Positions 1 through 6,700 of a stretch of DNA of 7,508 nt are shown here, in pieces. Positions within the stretch are counted from its first letter, which is position 1. Every line of letters starts with the position of its first letter. The translations under genes were made by a program, and so were the position numbers. The notes under the pieces are model-generated. The model was not told the origin of the DNA and ran no database searches. It saw only the letters and a program-made list of their open reading frames with translations. Location of the stretch: positions 1-7,508 of the forward strand of contig JAQTNZ010000113.1 of assembly GCA_028713595.1 (NCBI GenBank), given 5' to 3'. Source of the stretch: Methylovulum sp. (GTDB lineage: Bacteria; Pseudomonadota; Gammaproteobacteria; Methylococcales; Methylomonadaceae).

Positions 1-788
1 TGCTCAGTGATATTATTATTAAAATCACGCATTGCCTTTTCTAAGGCTTCAATGAACGCTTTAGAATTGTTTTCAGCAACAATTTGCGCAAAGTCTTCAA
101 ATTTTTGTGATAAATTATCGAAATTGGTGGTCAATACGCTGTTGAGCAACTCGCTACGATACTTGTTGTTGGAGTCAATATCTTTCAATGCGTCTTTCAT
201 ATCTATACGCACTTTAGCCAATTGCGTTGTCACGGACGCATCGCCCTCACCTGCTAAACTAGATTTGATACTATCGAGTAAAATATTTTGCTTTCTAAAT
301 TCCTGAGGGAGTTCTTCAATAGCTTGCTTTAATTCTCGCAATAAAGTGTCAGGGCTGTTTTTTACGCTCCTTAATAAGGTTTCGTTAATTATCCCCAGTA
401 ATTCAATGATTTTTTCATCAGAACTGGTTTCAACAGTTTTTTGTTCAATAGTAAAGCTTTGTGCAACCCTAACAATAATTGATGCAAAGATACCCATTAA
501 GCTAGCGATGAATTTAACCTTTAATCCATCAAGTAATTTTGGGATGCTATTTTGAATATCATTTAAATCCAAACCAATTAAACCAATTGAAATCCCCCAA
601 AAACTAAAAAATATTCCAACAGTTGCTAAAATTGAAGGTGATTGTTTAATGTAGTGTTCGAGTTTTTCAGAATTAGGCCAAAGTTTTCTTCCAAATAAGG
701 CAAGTATTGTCAATATAGCAATAACAATCAAAGCAACGATATTGGTTAAACTGTTAAAGATAGCCTGTGTGATTTGTAGCATTTCCAT
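1..788 (-). CDS. zorA: ZorA-like MotA/TolQ/ExbB-family membrane protein, 3' end missing
   Basis: This open frame runs from an ATG at 788-786 to the left edge without a stop, giving 262 residues of a longer protein. Hydrophobic segments lie at about residues 14-33, 51-73 and 93-109. The second and third have the MotA/TolQ/ExbB channel look (SPSILATVGIFFSFWGISIG at 50-69, then IPKLLDGLKVKFIASLMGIF at 82-101). From about 113 the chain is polar, charged and probably helical, with a stretch near 223-262 (AENNSKAFIEALE, RDFNNNITE) that I recall as typical of ZorA tails. In Zorya, ZorA forms a proton-driven, stator-like inner-membrane complex with ZorB that senses phage infection and passes the signal through its long tail to cytoplasmic effectors. 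A GAG seven bases before the first ATG favours it over the ATG at 782. The gene is A+T-rich, unlike the rest of the window. Its partners would lie outside. A generic ExbB/TolQ homologue is the alternative, but the tail argues against it. Confidence 0.78.
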   Translation of the reverse strand, partial: MEMLQITQAIFNSLTNIVALIVIAILTILALFGRKLWPNSEKLEHYIKQSPSILATVGIFFSFWGISIGLIGLDLNDIQNSIPKLLDGLKVKFIASLMGIFASIIVRVAQSFTIEQKTVETSSDEKIIELLGIINETLLRSVKNSPDTLLRELKQAIEELPQEFRKQNILLDSIKSSLAGEGDASVTTQLAKVRIDMKDALKDIDSNNKYRSELLNSVLTTNFDNLSQKFEDFAQIVAENNSKAFIEALEKAMRDFNNNITE

Positions 789-1060
789 ATAGTTACTCTA
801 TTTTTTGAATACGGAGGGCATCATTCAAGTTAAAAAACCAAATTATCTCGGTTACTTATAATGCAGGATATAGCCCGAGCCAGTGGGTTCAATCAGCCAG
901 AAATATATCTGTATAGATTGAATTTAGGTACGGAGATTTTGAGTATACAAAAATACTAAAGAAAACGCTGTTAACTATTTTACATTATTCAACTATTTTT
1001 ACGCTTTAACCAGCAAGCACCCTTTGCTTCCATCATTTACGTTTAGGGCTGGCAGGTGAT
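789..1060. other. A+T-rich intergenic region upstream of the zorA-like gene
   Basis: I see no gene here on either strand. It must carry the minus-strand promoter of the zorA-like gene. Weak candidates exist on that strand, such as a TATACT-like hexamer within 940-950 and TATAAG near 855-860, but none has a convincing -35 partner at 16-18 bp, so I do not assign one. Confidence 0.5.
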
Positions 1061-1171
1061 AACGCGGTAAGGCGCAATCCGGTGCAATAGGCGATAGCCG
1101 TATTGCACCGCCTGTTGGGCATTTAAACATCCGGCACATTACGCTATCACTAATGCGCCCTACGCGGGTTA
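1061..1171. repeat. REP/BIME-like nested palindromic element
   Basis: Two hairpins lie in tandem inside degenerate outer inverted arms. Hairpin 1 (1081-1109) has a perfect 9-bp stem, GGTGCAATA with TATTGCACC, and an inner GGC/GCC closing a GATA loop. Hairpin 2 (1133-1159) pairs GGCACATTA with TAATGCGCC with one mismatch and has GCTATCAC in the loop. The flanks (GCGGTAAGGCGCA at 1064-1076 and ATGCGCCCTACGCGGG at 1153-1168) are imperfect reverse complements. This layout resembles REP doublets mobilised by RAYT transposases. No transposase gene is present here. It may also act as a transcription barrier between the zorA-like gene and the methyltransferase gene. Confidence 0.6.
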
Positions 1172-1244
1172 TTCCTCCATCACCCTCATTAACTTAAGCA
1201 TAAGTATTTGCTTCCTTTAGAGTTTAAAAAGAATATCATCTTCC

Positions 1245-1273
1245 TTGGATATTAACATCTTCTTTGATATGAT
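1245..1273 (+). promoter_or_regulatory. Predicted sigma-70 promoter of the methyltransferase gene
   Basis: The -35 candidate TTGGAT (1245-1250) and -10 candidate TATGAT (1268-1273) are separated by exactly 17 bp. TGA directly before the -10 gives an extended -10 element. Transcription would start near 1280, about 33 bases before the TTG start codon. An alternative pair is TTGATA (1264-1269) with ATTAAA (1287-1292). Confidence 0.55.
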
Positions 1274-1295
1274 GACTTTATGTATCATTAAAAGC
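1274..1295 (+). promoter_or_regulatory. Putative single C-box operator at the methyltransferase promoter
   Basis: This 22-base block (beginning GACTTTATGTATC) matches 3190-3211 upstream of the controller gene at 20 of 22 positions, in the same plus-strand orientation. It lies directly after the predicted -10 and covers the expected transcription start. A bound controller dimer there should repress the methyltransferase gene. This matches the known logic of Esp1396I-type systems; the functional role here is inference. Confidence 0.6.
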
Positions 1296-1301
1296 GATAA
1301 C

Positions 1302-1305
1302 AAGG
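1302..1305 (+). promoter_or_regulatory. Ribosome binding site supporting the TTG start
   Basis: AAGG lies seven bases before the TTG at 1313. An in-frame TAA at 1298-1300 excludes any longer product, so this site and TTG define the start. Confidence 0.7.
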
Positions 1306-1312
1306 TAACAAT

Positions 1313-2233
1313 TTGCGCTTCACTGTTCCCCATCCCATACCTTATCAAGGCAGCAAGCGGCGGTTGGCAACAGCCATTCTTAGCCACGTCCCCGCTAATC
1401 AGTACACGCGCCTTATAGAGCCGTTTGCCGGTTCTGCCGCTGTTAGTTTGGCGGCGGCATCCCGAAATACGTTTTCCTCTTTTGTGATAGGTGATGCGCT
1501 CGAGCCACTTATCAAACTATGGAATATGGTCATTGTTGACCCTACGGAAGCCGCCGATGAGTACAGTAAGTTATGGCATCGGGAACGCGAAAAACCAATT
1601 GAGGCCTACTATGAAATTCGTTCTGAGTTTAATGTCGATCGTAGCCCAACCAAGTTGTTGTATTTGTTGGCTAGATGCGTGAAAAACGCTGTTCGGTTTA
1701 ATCCGGCAGGTGAGTTTAACCAGTCACCGGACAAGCGACGGAAGGGGACGCGCCCGCAATTGATGAAAGAAGAGTTGTTTGCTGCCCATCGGGTTCTTGC
1801 AGGTAGGTCTCAAGCCGTGTACGGGGACTTTTTTTCAATGATTCTATCAGCCCAAAAAGGGGATTTCTTCTACCTGGACCCGCCGTATCAAGGCACCAGC
1901 GAGGGGCGGGATCAACGCTATATTTCTGGTGTTAGCCGGGATAGGATGGTTGAAGCGCTGGCAGTCCTTAATGAAAAACGCATACCGTTTATTCTCAGCT
2001 ACGATGGTTTTTGCGGGGAACGCAATTATGGTGATCCTCTTCCCGAAGCTGTTGCCCATCGGATTTTGTTAGATGTTGGCAGGTCCAGTCAGGCCACTCT
2101 CAATGGCCGTAATGACGTGACAATAGAATCCCTTTATGTCTCTCACTGTATTCCGGTTATACGCGAAGTCAACAGGCCTACCCGCTCACTGGGCGATTTT
2201 GCAGAACAGGCGACCCTATTTGCATTTTCTTAG
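1313..2233 (+). CDS. Type II R-M N6-adenine DNA methyltransferase, D12 class (Dam/EcoRV-like)
   Basis: This 306-residue enzyme would transfer a methyl group from S-adenosylmethionine to N6 of adenine in a specific DNA site, protecting the host from the neighbouring endonuclease. Visible motifs are PYQGSKRR near residues 10-17, the cofactor-binding EPFAGSAAVS at 36-45 (motif I), RFNPAGEFNQS near 128-138 as in D12 enzymes, and the catalytic DPPY at 189-192 (motif IV). The order, motif I first and DPPY later, is that of alpha-class D12 enzymes such as Dam and M.EcoRV, and the length fits the family. The start is TTG, preceded by AAGG, with an in-frame stop just upstream. The 3' end overlaps the convergent endonuclease gene by four bases. 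A controller box at its predicted transcription start suggests repression by C. The recognition site cannot be read from the sequence. Confidence 0.92.
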   Translation: MRFTVPHPIPYQGSKRRLATAILSHVPANQYTRLIEPFAGSAAVSLAAASRNTFSSFVIGDALEPLIKLWNMVIVDPTEAADEYSKLWHREREKPIEAYYEIRSEFNVDRSPTKLLYLLARCVKNAVRFNPAGEFNQSPDKRRKGTRPQLMKEELFAAHRVLAGRSQAVYGDFFSMILSAQKGDFFYLDPPYQGTSEGRDQRYISGVSRDRMVEALAVLNEKRIPFILSYDGFCGERNYGDPLPEAVAHRILLDVGRSSQATLNGRNDVTIESLYVSHCIPVIREVNRPTRSLGDFAEQATLFAFS

Positions 2234-2931
2234 CATTGCTTTTTTAACATGTGCTTTATCTCTTCTGCCAAGCTTAGTTGGTGACGTTCCGCCTCATCTT
2301 TGATGCGCTCAAAGTCGTTTAGCTCCTCGTCAATCCAGACAAGTTCTACCCGCCGTTGGGGTTGCATGGCGATGTGGGTATAAGCCGTTGGTTCCGCCCA
2401 ATAGCAAGACAGGCAGACATCAAAAGAATGCACTTGTAGCCAATTTTTGCAGTGTTCACATTCCCATGATTTTTTTCGGTTACATGAACCGCAGAGGATT
2501 TGATACGGTTGCCGTTCTTCGTATTGTGATTCACCAGCGACCTCGTAGGGGATACGGTGATCGACTTGTAAATTGTGGGTAGCCCCGCAAAGCTGGCATT
2601 TATCGCCAGCCGCATGAATGAGTGCATCCCGTTCTTTTTTGGGTAGGAGCCGCCGCCCCTTCTTGCCTACCTCCAATTCCCCTTCATCCAATTTATATGC
2701 CGCAATTGAACGGCCATTGGTGTGTTTGACTTTAATGGTTTTGAGGCGAAACCCCAAATCCCTAACGTCTTGGGCGGCGCGAGGTGGATGGTCGTATCCG
2801 GCTTGGCTGATTTGTTCGGTTGTGATAACGCCGTCTTTAAGGATGCTGTCTAAAACAAACCGCGCCCTTTTATTTGTTACCGCCGCGATTCGCTCAAGAA
2901 GCGCTTTAGGGAAGTCAGGAGCATCAGCCAT
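2230..2931 (-). CDS. HNH-type restriction endonuclease (putative R subunit of the R-M system)
   Basis: This 233-residue protein has an N-terminal part (about 5-85) that looks like a winged-helix or other helix-turn-helix DNA-binding fold, then a C-terminal HNH nuclease. The nuclease shows CQLC (112-115), VDHRIP (123-128, with D124 and H125 as likely catalytic-site residues) and CGSCNRKK (147-154, including N151). The cysteine pairs probably bind structural zinc. A second CxxC pair (158/161 and 173/176) suggests another zinc ribbon. It is assigned as the restriction enzyme from the HNH fold and its place between a controller and a methyltransferase. The ATG at 2931 is chosen because AAAGGAG lies seven bases upstream; an in-frame ATG at 2964 lies inside the controller gene and lacks that support. 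The start overlaps the controller's stop, so the two are probably translationally coupled. I do not recognise its specificity. Confidence 0.82.
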   Translation of the reverse strand: MADAPDFPKALLERIAAVTNKRARFVLDSILKDGVITTEQISQAGYDHPPRAAQDVRDLGFRLKTIKVKHTNGRSIAAYKLDEGELEVGKKGRRLLPKKERDALIHAAGDKCQLCGATHNLQVDHRIPYEVAGESQYEERQPYQILCGSCNRKKSWECEHCKNWLQVHSFDVCLSCYWAEPTAYTHIAMQPQRRVELVWIDEELNDFERIKDEAERHQLSLAEEIKHMLKKQC

Positions 2932-3148
2932 TAAACAGCTCCTTTGCTGGAACGCCCAATGCAACCGCTATTTTATGGATGTTTAGAAGGCTGACATTTC
3001 TTTCGCCACGTTCAACACTGCCAATATAGGTTCGGTCAAGATCACAGATAAGCGCCAGCGACTCCTGTGAAAGCCCTTTTTGCTTTCGAAGTTCCCGCAC
3101 TCGTGCGCCGAAGTTCTTTTGAAGTTGGTTTTCATTTGGTTTATTCAT
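2924..3148 (-). CDS. XRE-family controller (C) protein of the R-M system
   Basis: This 74-residue protein is almost entirely one helix-turn-helix domain. RVRELRKQKGLSQESLA begins at about residue 17, the recognition region is around DLDRTYIGSVERGERN (36-51), and NIHKIAVALGVPAKELF (56-72) closes the fold. Size, sequence and position directly upstream of the endonuclease match controller proteins such as C.AhdI and C.Esp1396I. These bind C-boxes as dimers, first activating and then repressing their own operon, which delays restriction while methylation is established. ATG at 3148 is chosen; a GTG at 3151 is directly adjacent and in frame. No clear Shine-Dalgarno site precedes either, which would fit a leaderless mRNA as reported for some C genes. 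The stop overlaps the endonuclease start (ATGGCTGA, 2931-2924). A tandem operator lies about 26 bases upstream. Confidence 0.9.
   Translation of the reverse strand: MNKPNENQLQKNFGARVRELRKQKGLSQESLALICDLDRTYIGSVERGERNVSLLNIHKIAVALGVPAKELFNG
2939..2945 (-). promoter_or_regulatory. Strong ribosome binding site of the endonuclease gene
   Basis: The minus strand reads AAAGGAG, then seven bases, then ATG at 2931-2929. The site lies inside the controller coding sequence and decides the start of the endonuclease. Confidence 0.75.
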
Positions 3149-3174
3149 CACTGTGCAATTGAATCACTGTAGAT

Positions 3175-3200
3175 GACAATAAGTCTACGGACTTTAAGTA
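3175..3200 (-). promoter_or_regulatory. Tandem C-box operator of the C-R operon
   Basis: On the minus strand two 11-bp dyads, TACTTAAAGTC and GACTTATTGTC, are separated by CGTA. The centre is a perfect inverted repeat, AAGTC-cgta-GACTT. This is the 11-4-11 layout known for controller operators, in which two dimers bind: the distal site activates and the proximal one represses. The half-site sequence GACT/AGTC is the usual one. A weak promoter could use GACTTA (3185-3180) as -35 and TTCAAT (3163-3158) as -10. That would start transcription at or next to the GTG/ATG, but this assignment is uncertain. Confidence 0.72.
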
Positions 3201-3306
3201 TCATTTAAAGCTTGGCGGCGGTAGCACAAAAGCTGTAAGTCTGGTGGGCTTTACAGGCTGTTTCTACTGAACATTTCCAACTTTATTAGCTGCGCGTATA
3301 CGGTCA

Positions 3307-3336
3307 TTGTCAAAATTACCTAAACTCTGCTATAAA
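3307..3336 (+). promoter_or_regulatory. Sigma-70-like promoter in the gene-poor region
   Basis: TTGTCA (3307-3312) and TATAAA (3331-3336), each one base from consensus, are separated by 18 bp on the plus strand. The predicted start is near 3343. No convincing gene follows before the hairpin at 3542. It may drive a small RNA, a short peptide, or a leader reading toward the NRPS genes. Confidence 0.45.
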
Positions 3337-3541
3337 CACGGTAAGGTTGGCTCCGTGGTATTTGCTCTGCCATCCGGTCGCCTATTATGACGATAAGGTC
3401 GGGATGAATTCTAGCTTCTATGTTGATGTGCAATTCATCAATATAGGGGGCGGACGGTATCTGGAAAGAAATCGCCGAACACCTGCCTCGCTATCGCCGA
3501 AGGCCCTTAGGCGTGGCGAACGGGTATTAACCTAAGGTGAT

Positions 3542-3572
3542 CCCCTTGGACTGTGTCCAGCAGGGGGGTTTT
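3542..3572 (+). terminator. Terminator-like hairpin
   Basis: CCCCT-TGGAC (3542-3551) pairs with GTCCA...AGGGG (3555-3566), with a three-base TGT loop and a two-base GC bulge on the 3' arm. The run GG-TTTT follows (3567-3572). The T-tract is short, so termination may be partial. Together with the promoter-like pair at 3307-3336 it would bound a transcript of roughly 230 bases. Confidence 0.45.
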
Positions 3573-3628
3573 GATAGATACGGCACTGCCATCAGATAAC
3601 TTATGTAGAATTCAGGTTTTCTTTTGCC

Positions 3629-3653
3629 CCCCAAAATGATACGCTTTTTGGGG
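3629..3653. other. Perfect 8-bp hairpin upstream of the NRPS gene
   Basis: CCCCAAAA (3629-3636) and TTTTGGGG (3646-3653) form a perfect stem around a nine-base loop, TGATACGCT. The stem can be extended by CC/GG with one bulged A. No T-tract follows on either strand, so it does not look like a standard terminator. It could be a protein-binding site or a leader structure. Confidence 0.4.
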
Positions 3654-3722
3654 AGGTTGGGTGCACATACCTATAAGCCATTCAACCCACCCTATTTGCA
3701 AGCCTGACAGAATTAACGACTG

Positions 3723-6700
3723 ATGAATTTTTCGCAACCACAAGATGTTGACAGCTATCTTTTCCCCGCGTCTTTCGCCCAGCAACGGCTGTGGTTTTTT
3801 GAGCGGCTGATGGGGGTTAACGGCATTTATAACATCATCTTGGCGACTCGGCTTATCGGCGAGTTGGTTGTGCCTGCTTTGCAGCAAAGCCTTGATGCCA
3901 TTGTTGCCCGCCATGAGGCGTTACGGACTGGCTTTGGCGAACAGGACGGCAACACTATCCAGGTCATCAGGCCTACACTATCTGTGGCCTGTACGCGGCT
4001 GGAGTTGCCCGCCTATCGGCAAGATGAAGTTCAAGGCATTTTGGAGGCACAGGCAAACCAAGCCTTTGACCTCAAGCAGCCACCTTTAATCCGTGCCTTG
4101 TTGGTCACATTATCAGGGCAGGGTAGCCATATCCTGCTTATCACCGTCCATCACAGTGTGTTCGATGGTTGGTCTATCGCCGTGTTTAACAAAGAATTGG
4201 CGCATTTTTACCACGCCTTTAGCCAAGGCCCAGCGGCGGCTTTACCTAAATTGCCCATCCAGTATGCGGACTATGCGGTCTGGCAACGGGAATGGTTGCA
4301 GGGTGAGATGCTGGATAAGCAACTGGCGTATTGGCAACGGCAATTGTCTGGCCTGTCCGTATTGGAATTGCCGACCGACAGGCCGCGTCCGAAGCGCCCG
4401 TCGCATCGGGGCGGGCAAGTGCCTATCCGTTTGTCTGCCGAGTTGGCCCAAGGGCTTGACCGCTTGGCACACCACCACCATGCGACCTTATTCATGGTTC
4501 TTTTGGCAGGTCTGCAAACGTTGTTGCACCGCTACAGCGGCCAAACCGACATTGCCATTGGCACTGCCATTGCCGGACGCAACCGCGAGGAGTTGCAAGG
4601 CTTGATTGGCTTTTTTGTCAATACGCTAGTGTTGCGCGGGGATTTGTCAGACCATCCCGATTTTTGCCAATTGCTAGGCCAAGCCCGTAAAACCTGTCTG
4701 GAAGCTTATGGTCATCAGGATATTCCTTTCGAAAAGCTGGTTGCCGAAGTTCAAAGCGGACGTGATACGGGCCGCCATCCGCTGTTTCAAGTCATGTTGG
4801 TCTTACAGCCGCCACCCGTCTTAAACCCGCCTTGGCCGGGCTTGGCGATGGAACCGCTTGCCGTTGCCCATCACTTTGCCAAGTTTGACCTGATAGTTTC
4901 CTTGACGGAATACCCTGATGGTCTGGCGGGCGAAGTCGAATACAGCGCTGATTTGTTCGATGCCGCCACTATCGTCCGCATGGTCGGGCATTTTCAGACC
5001 CTATTGGCGGCTATTGTCAGGCAACCGGAAACTGCCATTGCCGAACTGGAGTTGCTTACCGACTCCGAACGTAAGCAACTCAGTGGCTGGAACGCCACCA
5101 CCACGGCCTATCCGCACAATCAATGCGTCCATCAGCTTTTTGAAACGCAAGCGGCAAAGACACCGGAGGCCATTGCCCTAGTTTTTGAAGGGCAGCAACT
5201 GAGTTACCAAGAACTTAACACCAAGGCCAACCAGTTGGCGCACTACCTTGCCAGTTTGACGGGTAAGCCGGACCTATTGATAGGCGTTTGCTTACCAAGA
5301 AGCCCGGCGATGATTATCACTGTCTTGGCGATCCTTAAGGCAGGTGGCGGTTATGTGCCGCTAGACCCGGCTTATCCTAAAGAGCGGCTAAAATGTATGC
5401 TGGCAGATGCTAACGTTCCGGTATTGATTACCCATACGGGGCAACGGGATAGCCTTCCTGAAACGGATGCCCTGATCGTCTGTGCCGATACGCTAGAGGA
5501 AACCCTTAACGCTTTTGGCACGGATAATCCGGCGGCTATCGCCACCCCTGAAAATCTGGCCTATGTGTTGTATACGTCCGGTTCGACAGGCATCCCTAAA
5601 GGCGTGGCTATGCCCCACCGTGCGTTGGTCAATTTGCTCAACTGGCAGACTGATGGCTTCAAACCCGCACCTGACCGGCGAATTCTGCAATTTACCAGTC
5701 TAAGTTTTGATGTGTCTTTCCAAGAAATTTTTACTGCCCTGACCACAGGGGGCGCTCTGGTGTTGATTTTGGAAGAACAACGCCGCTATCCGCCGGTATT
5801 GTTAAATAGTATTGCCCAGCAAAAAATAACAGACCTGTTCATCCCGTTTATCGCCCTGCAACAACTCGCCCAAGCCCATGCCAATACTGCCATAGCTAAT
5901 CATCTTAACGTGATTATAACGGCGGGCGAGGCGCTGCATATCACCCCCGCCATCAAACGCTTTATGGAAAGCTTGGGCGGTTGCCAGTTAGTCAACCAAT
6001 ACGGCCCGACAGAATGCCATGTGGTCACTGCTTTTAATTTGCCTAAAGATATAAGCGCTTGGGCGGAGTTTCCATCCATAGGCCAGCCGATTGCCAACAC
6101 CCAAATCTATATTTTGGACAAGCAGTTGCAGCCTGTCCCTATCGGGGTGATCGGCGAGATTTATATCGGTGGCGACAGCTTGGCACGCGGTTATCTCAAC
6201 CAAGCGGAATTGACCGCCGAAAAATTCATTAGCCATCCTTTCAGCACCGACCCCGCCGCCCGGCTATACAAAACCGGCGATCTGGCCCGTTATCTGCCCG
6301 ATGGCGGCATTACGTTTCTGGGGCGTATGGATAAGCAAATCAAGTTGCGCGGTTTCCGCATTGAGCTGGGGGAGATAGAAGCGGTGTTGGGGCAATACCC
6401 AAGTGTCAATGATGTGGTGGTGCTGATCCGTGAGGACTTGCCCGGCGATAAACGCCTAGTCGCTTATCTGACTTGTCCACCTCAGGCGCAACCGGACATC
6501 AACGCCTTGCGCGGACATGTCAAAGCTAAGTTGCCCGATTACATGGTGCCTTCGGCTTTTGTGTTTTTGGAGAGCCTGCCCTTGACCCCTAATGGCAAAC
6601 TTGACCGTGATGCCTTGCCTGTCCCTGAGCCGTCACGTCCTGAATTGGCGCAATTATATGCCCCGCCCAGAACTCCCGTTGAAGAAGTGCTGGCGGCCAT

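Larger units (their letters stand above)
3201..3722. other. Gene-poor region between the R-M system and the NRPS genes
   Basis: Apart from the promoter-like pair and the hairpins listed separately, I see no convincing gene. An open frame of 62 codons from a TTG at 3347 to 3535 has no good ribosome site and no recognisable similarity. The NRPS promoter should lie here or upstream. TATAAG at 3672-3677 is a possible -10, but without a good -35. Confidence 0.5.

Noticed and set aside
7..555. Plus-strand open frames at 7-306 and 346-555
   Set aside because: They lie opposite the continuous minus-strand zorA-like frame, which has clear membrane segments and family-like sequence. They are antisense shadows.
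2932..2964. Longer endonuclease start at the ATG at 2964
   Set aside because: The extra residues would be coded inside the controller gene, and the strong AAAGGAG site is correctly spaced for the ATG at 2931.
2618..2986. Plus-strand open frame of 122 codons opposite the endonuclease gene
   Set aside because: It has no recognisable domain and no ribosome site, and it overlaps well-supported minus-strand genes with a strong start signal.
3447..3530. Short frame containing DGIWKEIAEHLPRYRRRPLG, vaguely like the start of an IS4/IS5-type transposase
   Set aside because: It is only 27 codons between stops, with no terminal repeats or continuation. The resemblance is too weak to call an insertion-sequence remnant.
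3347..3535. Possible 62-codon gene from a TTG start
   Set aside because: AAGG directly abuts the TTG, so the spacing is wrong for a ribosome site, and the peptide resembles nothing I know. It is kept only as part of the possible small transcript.
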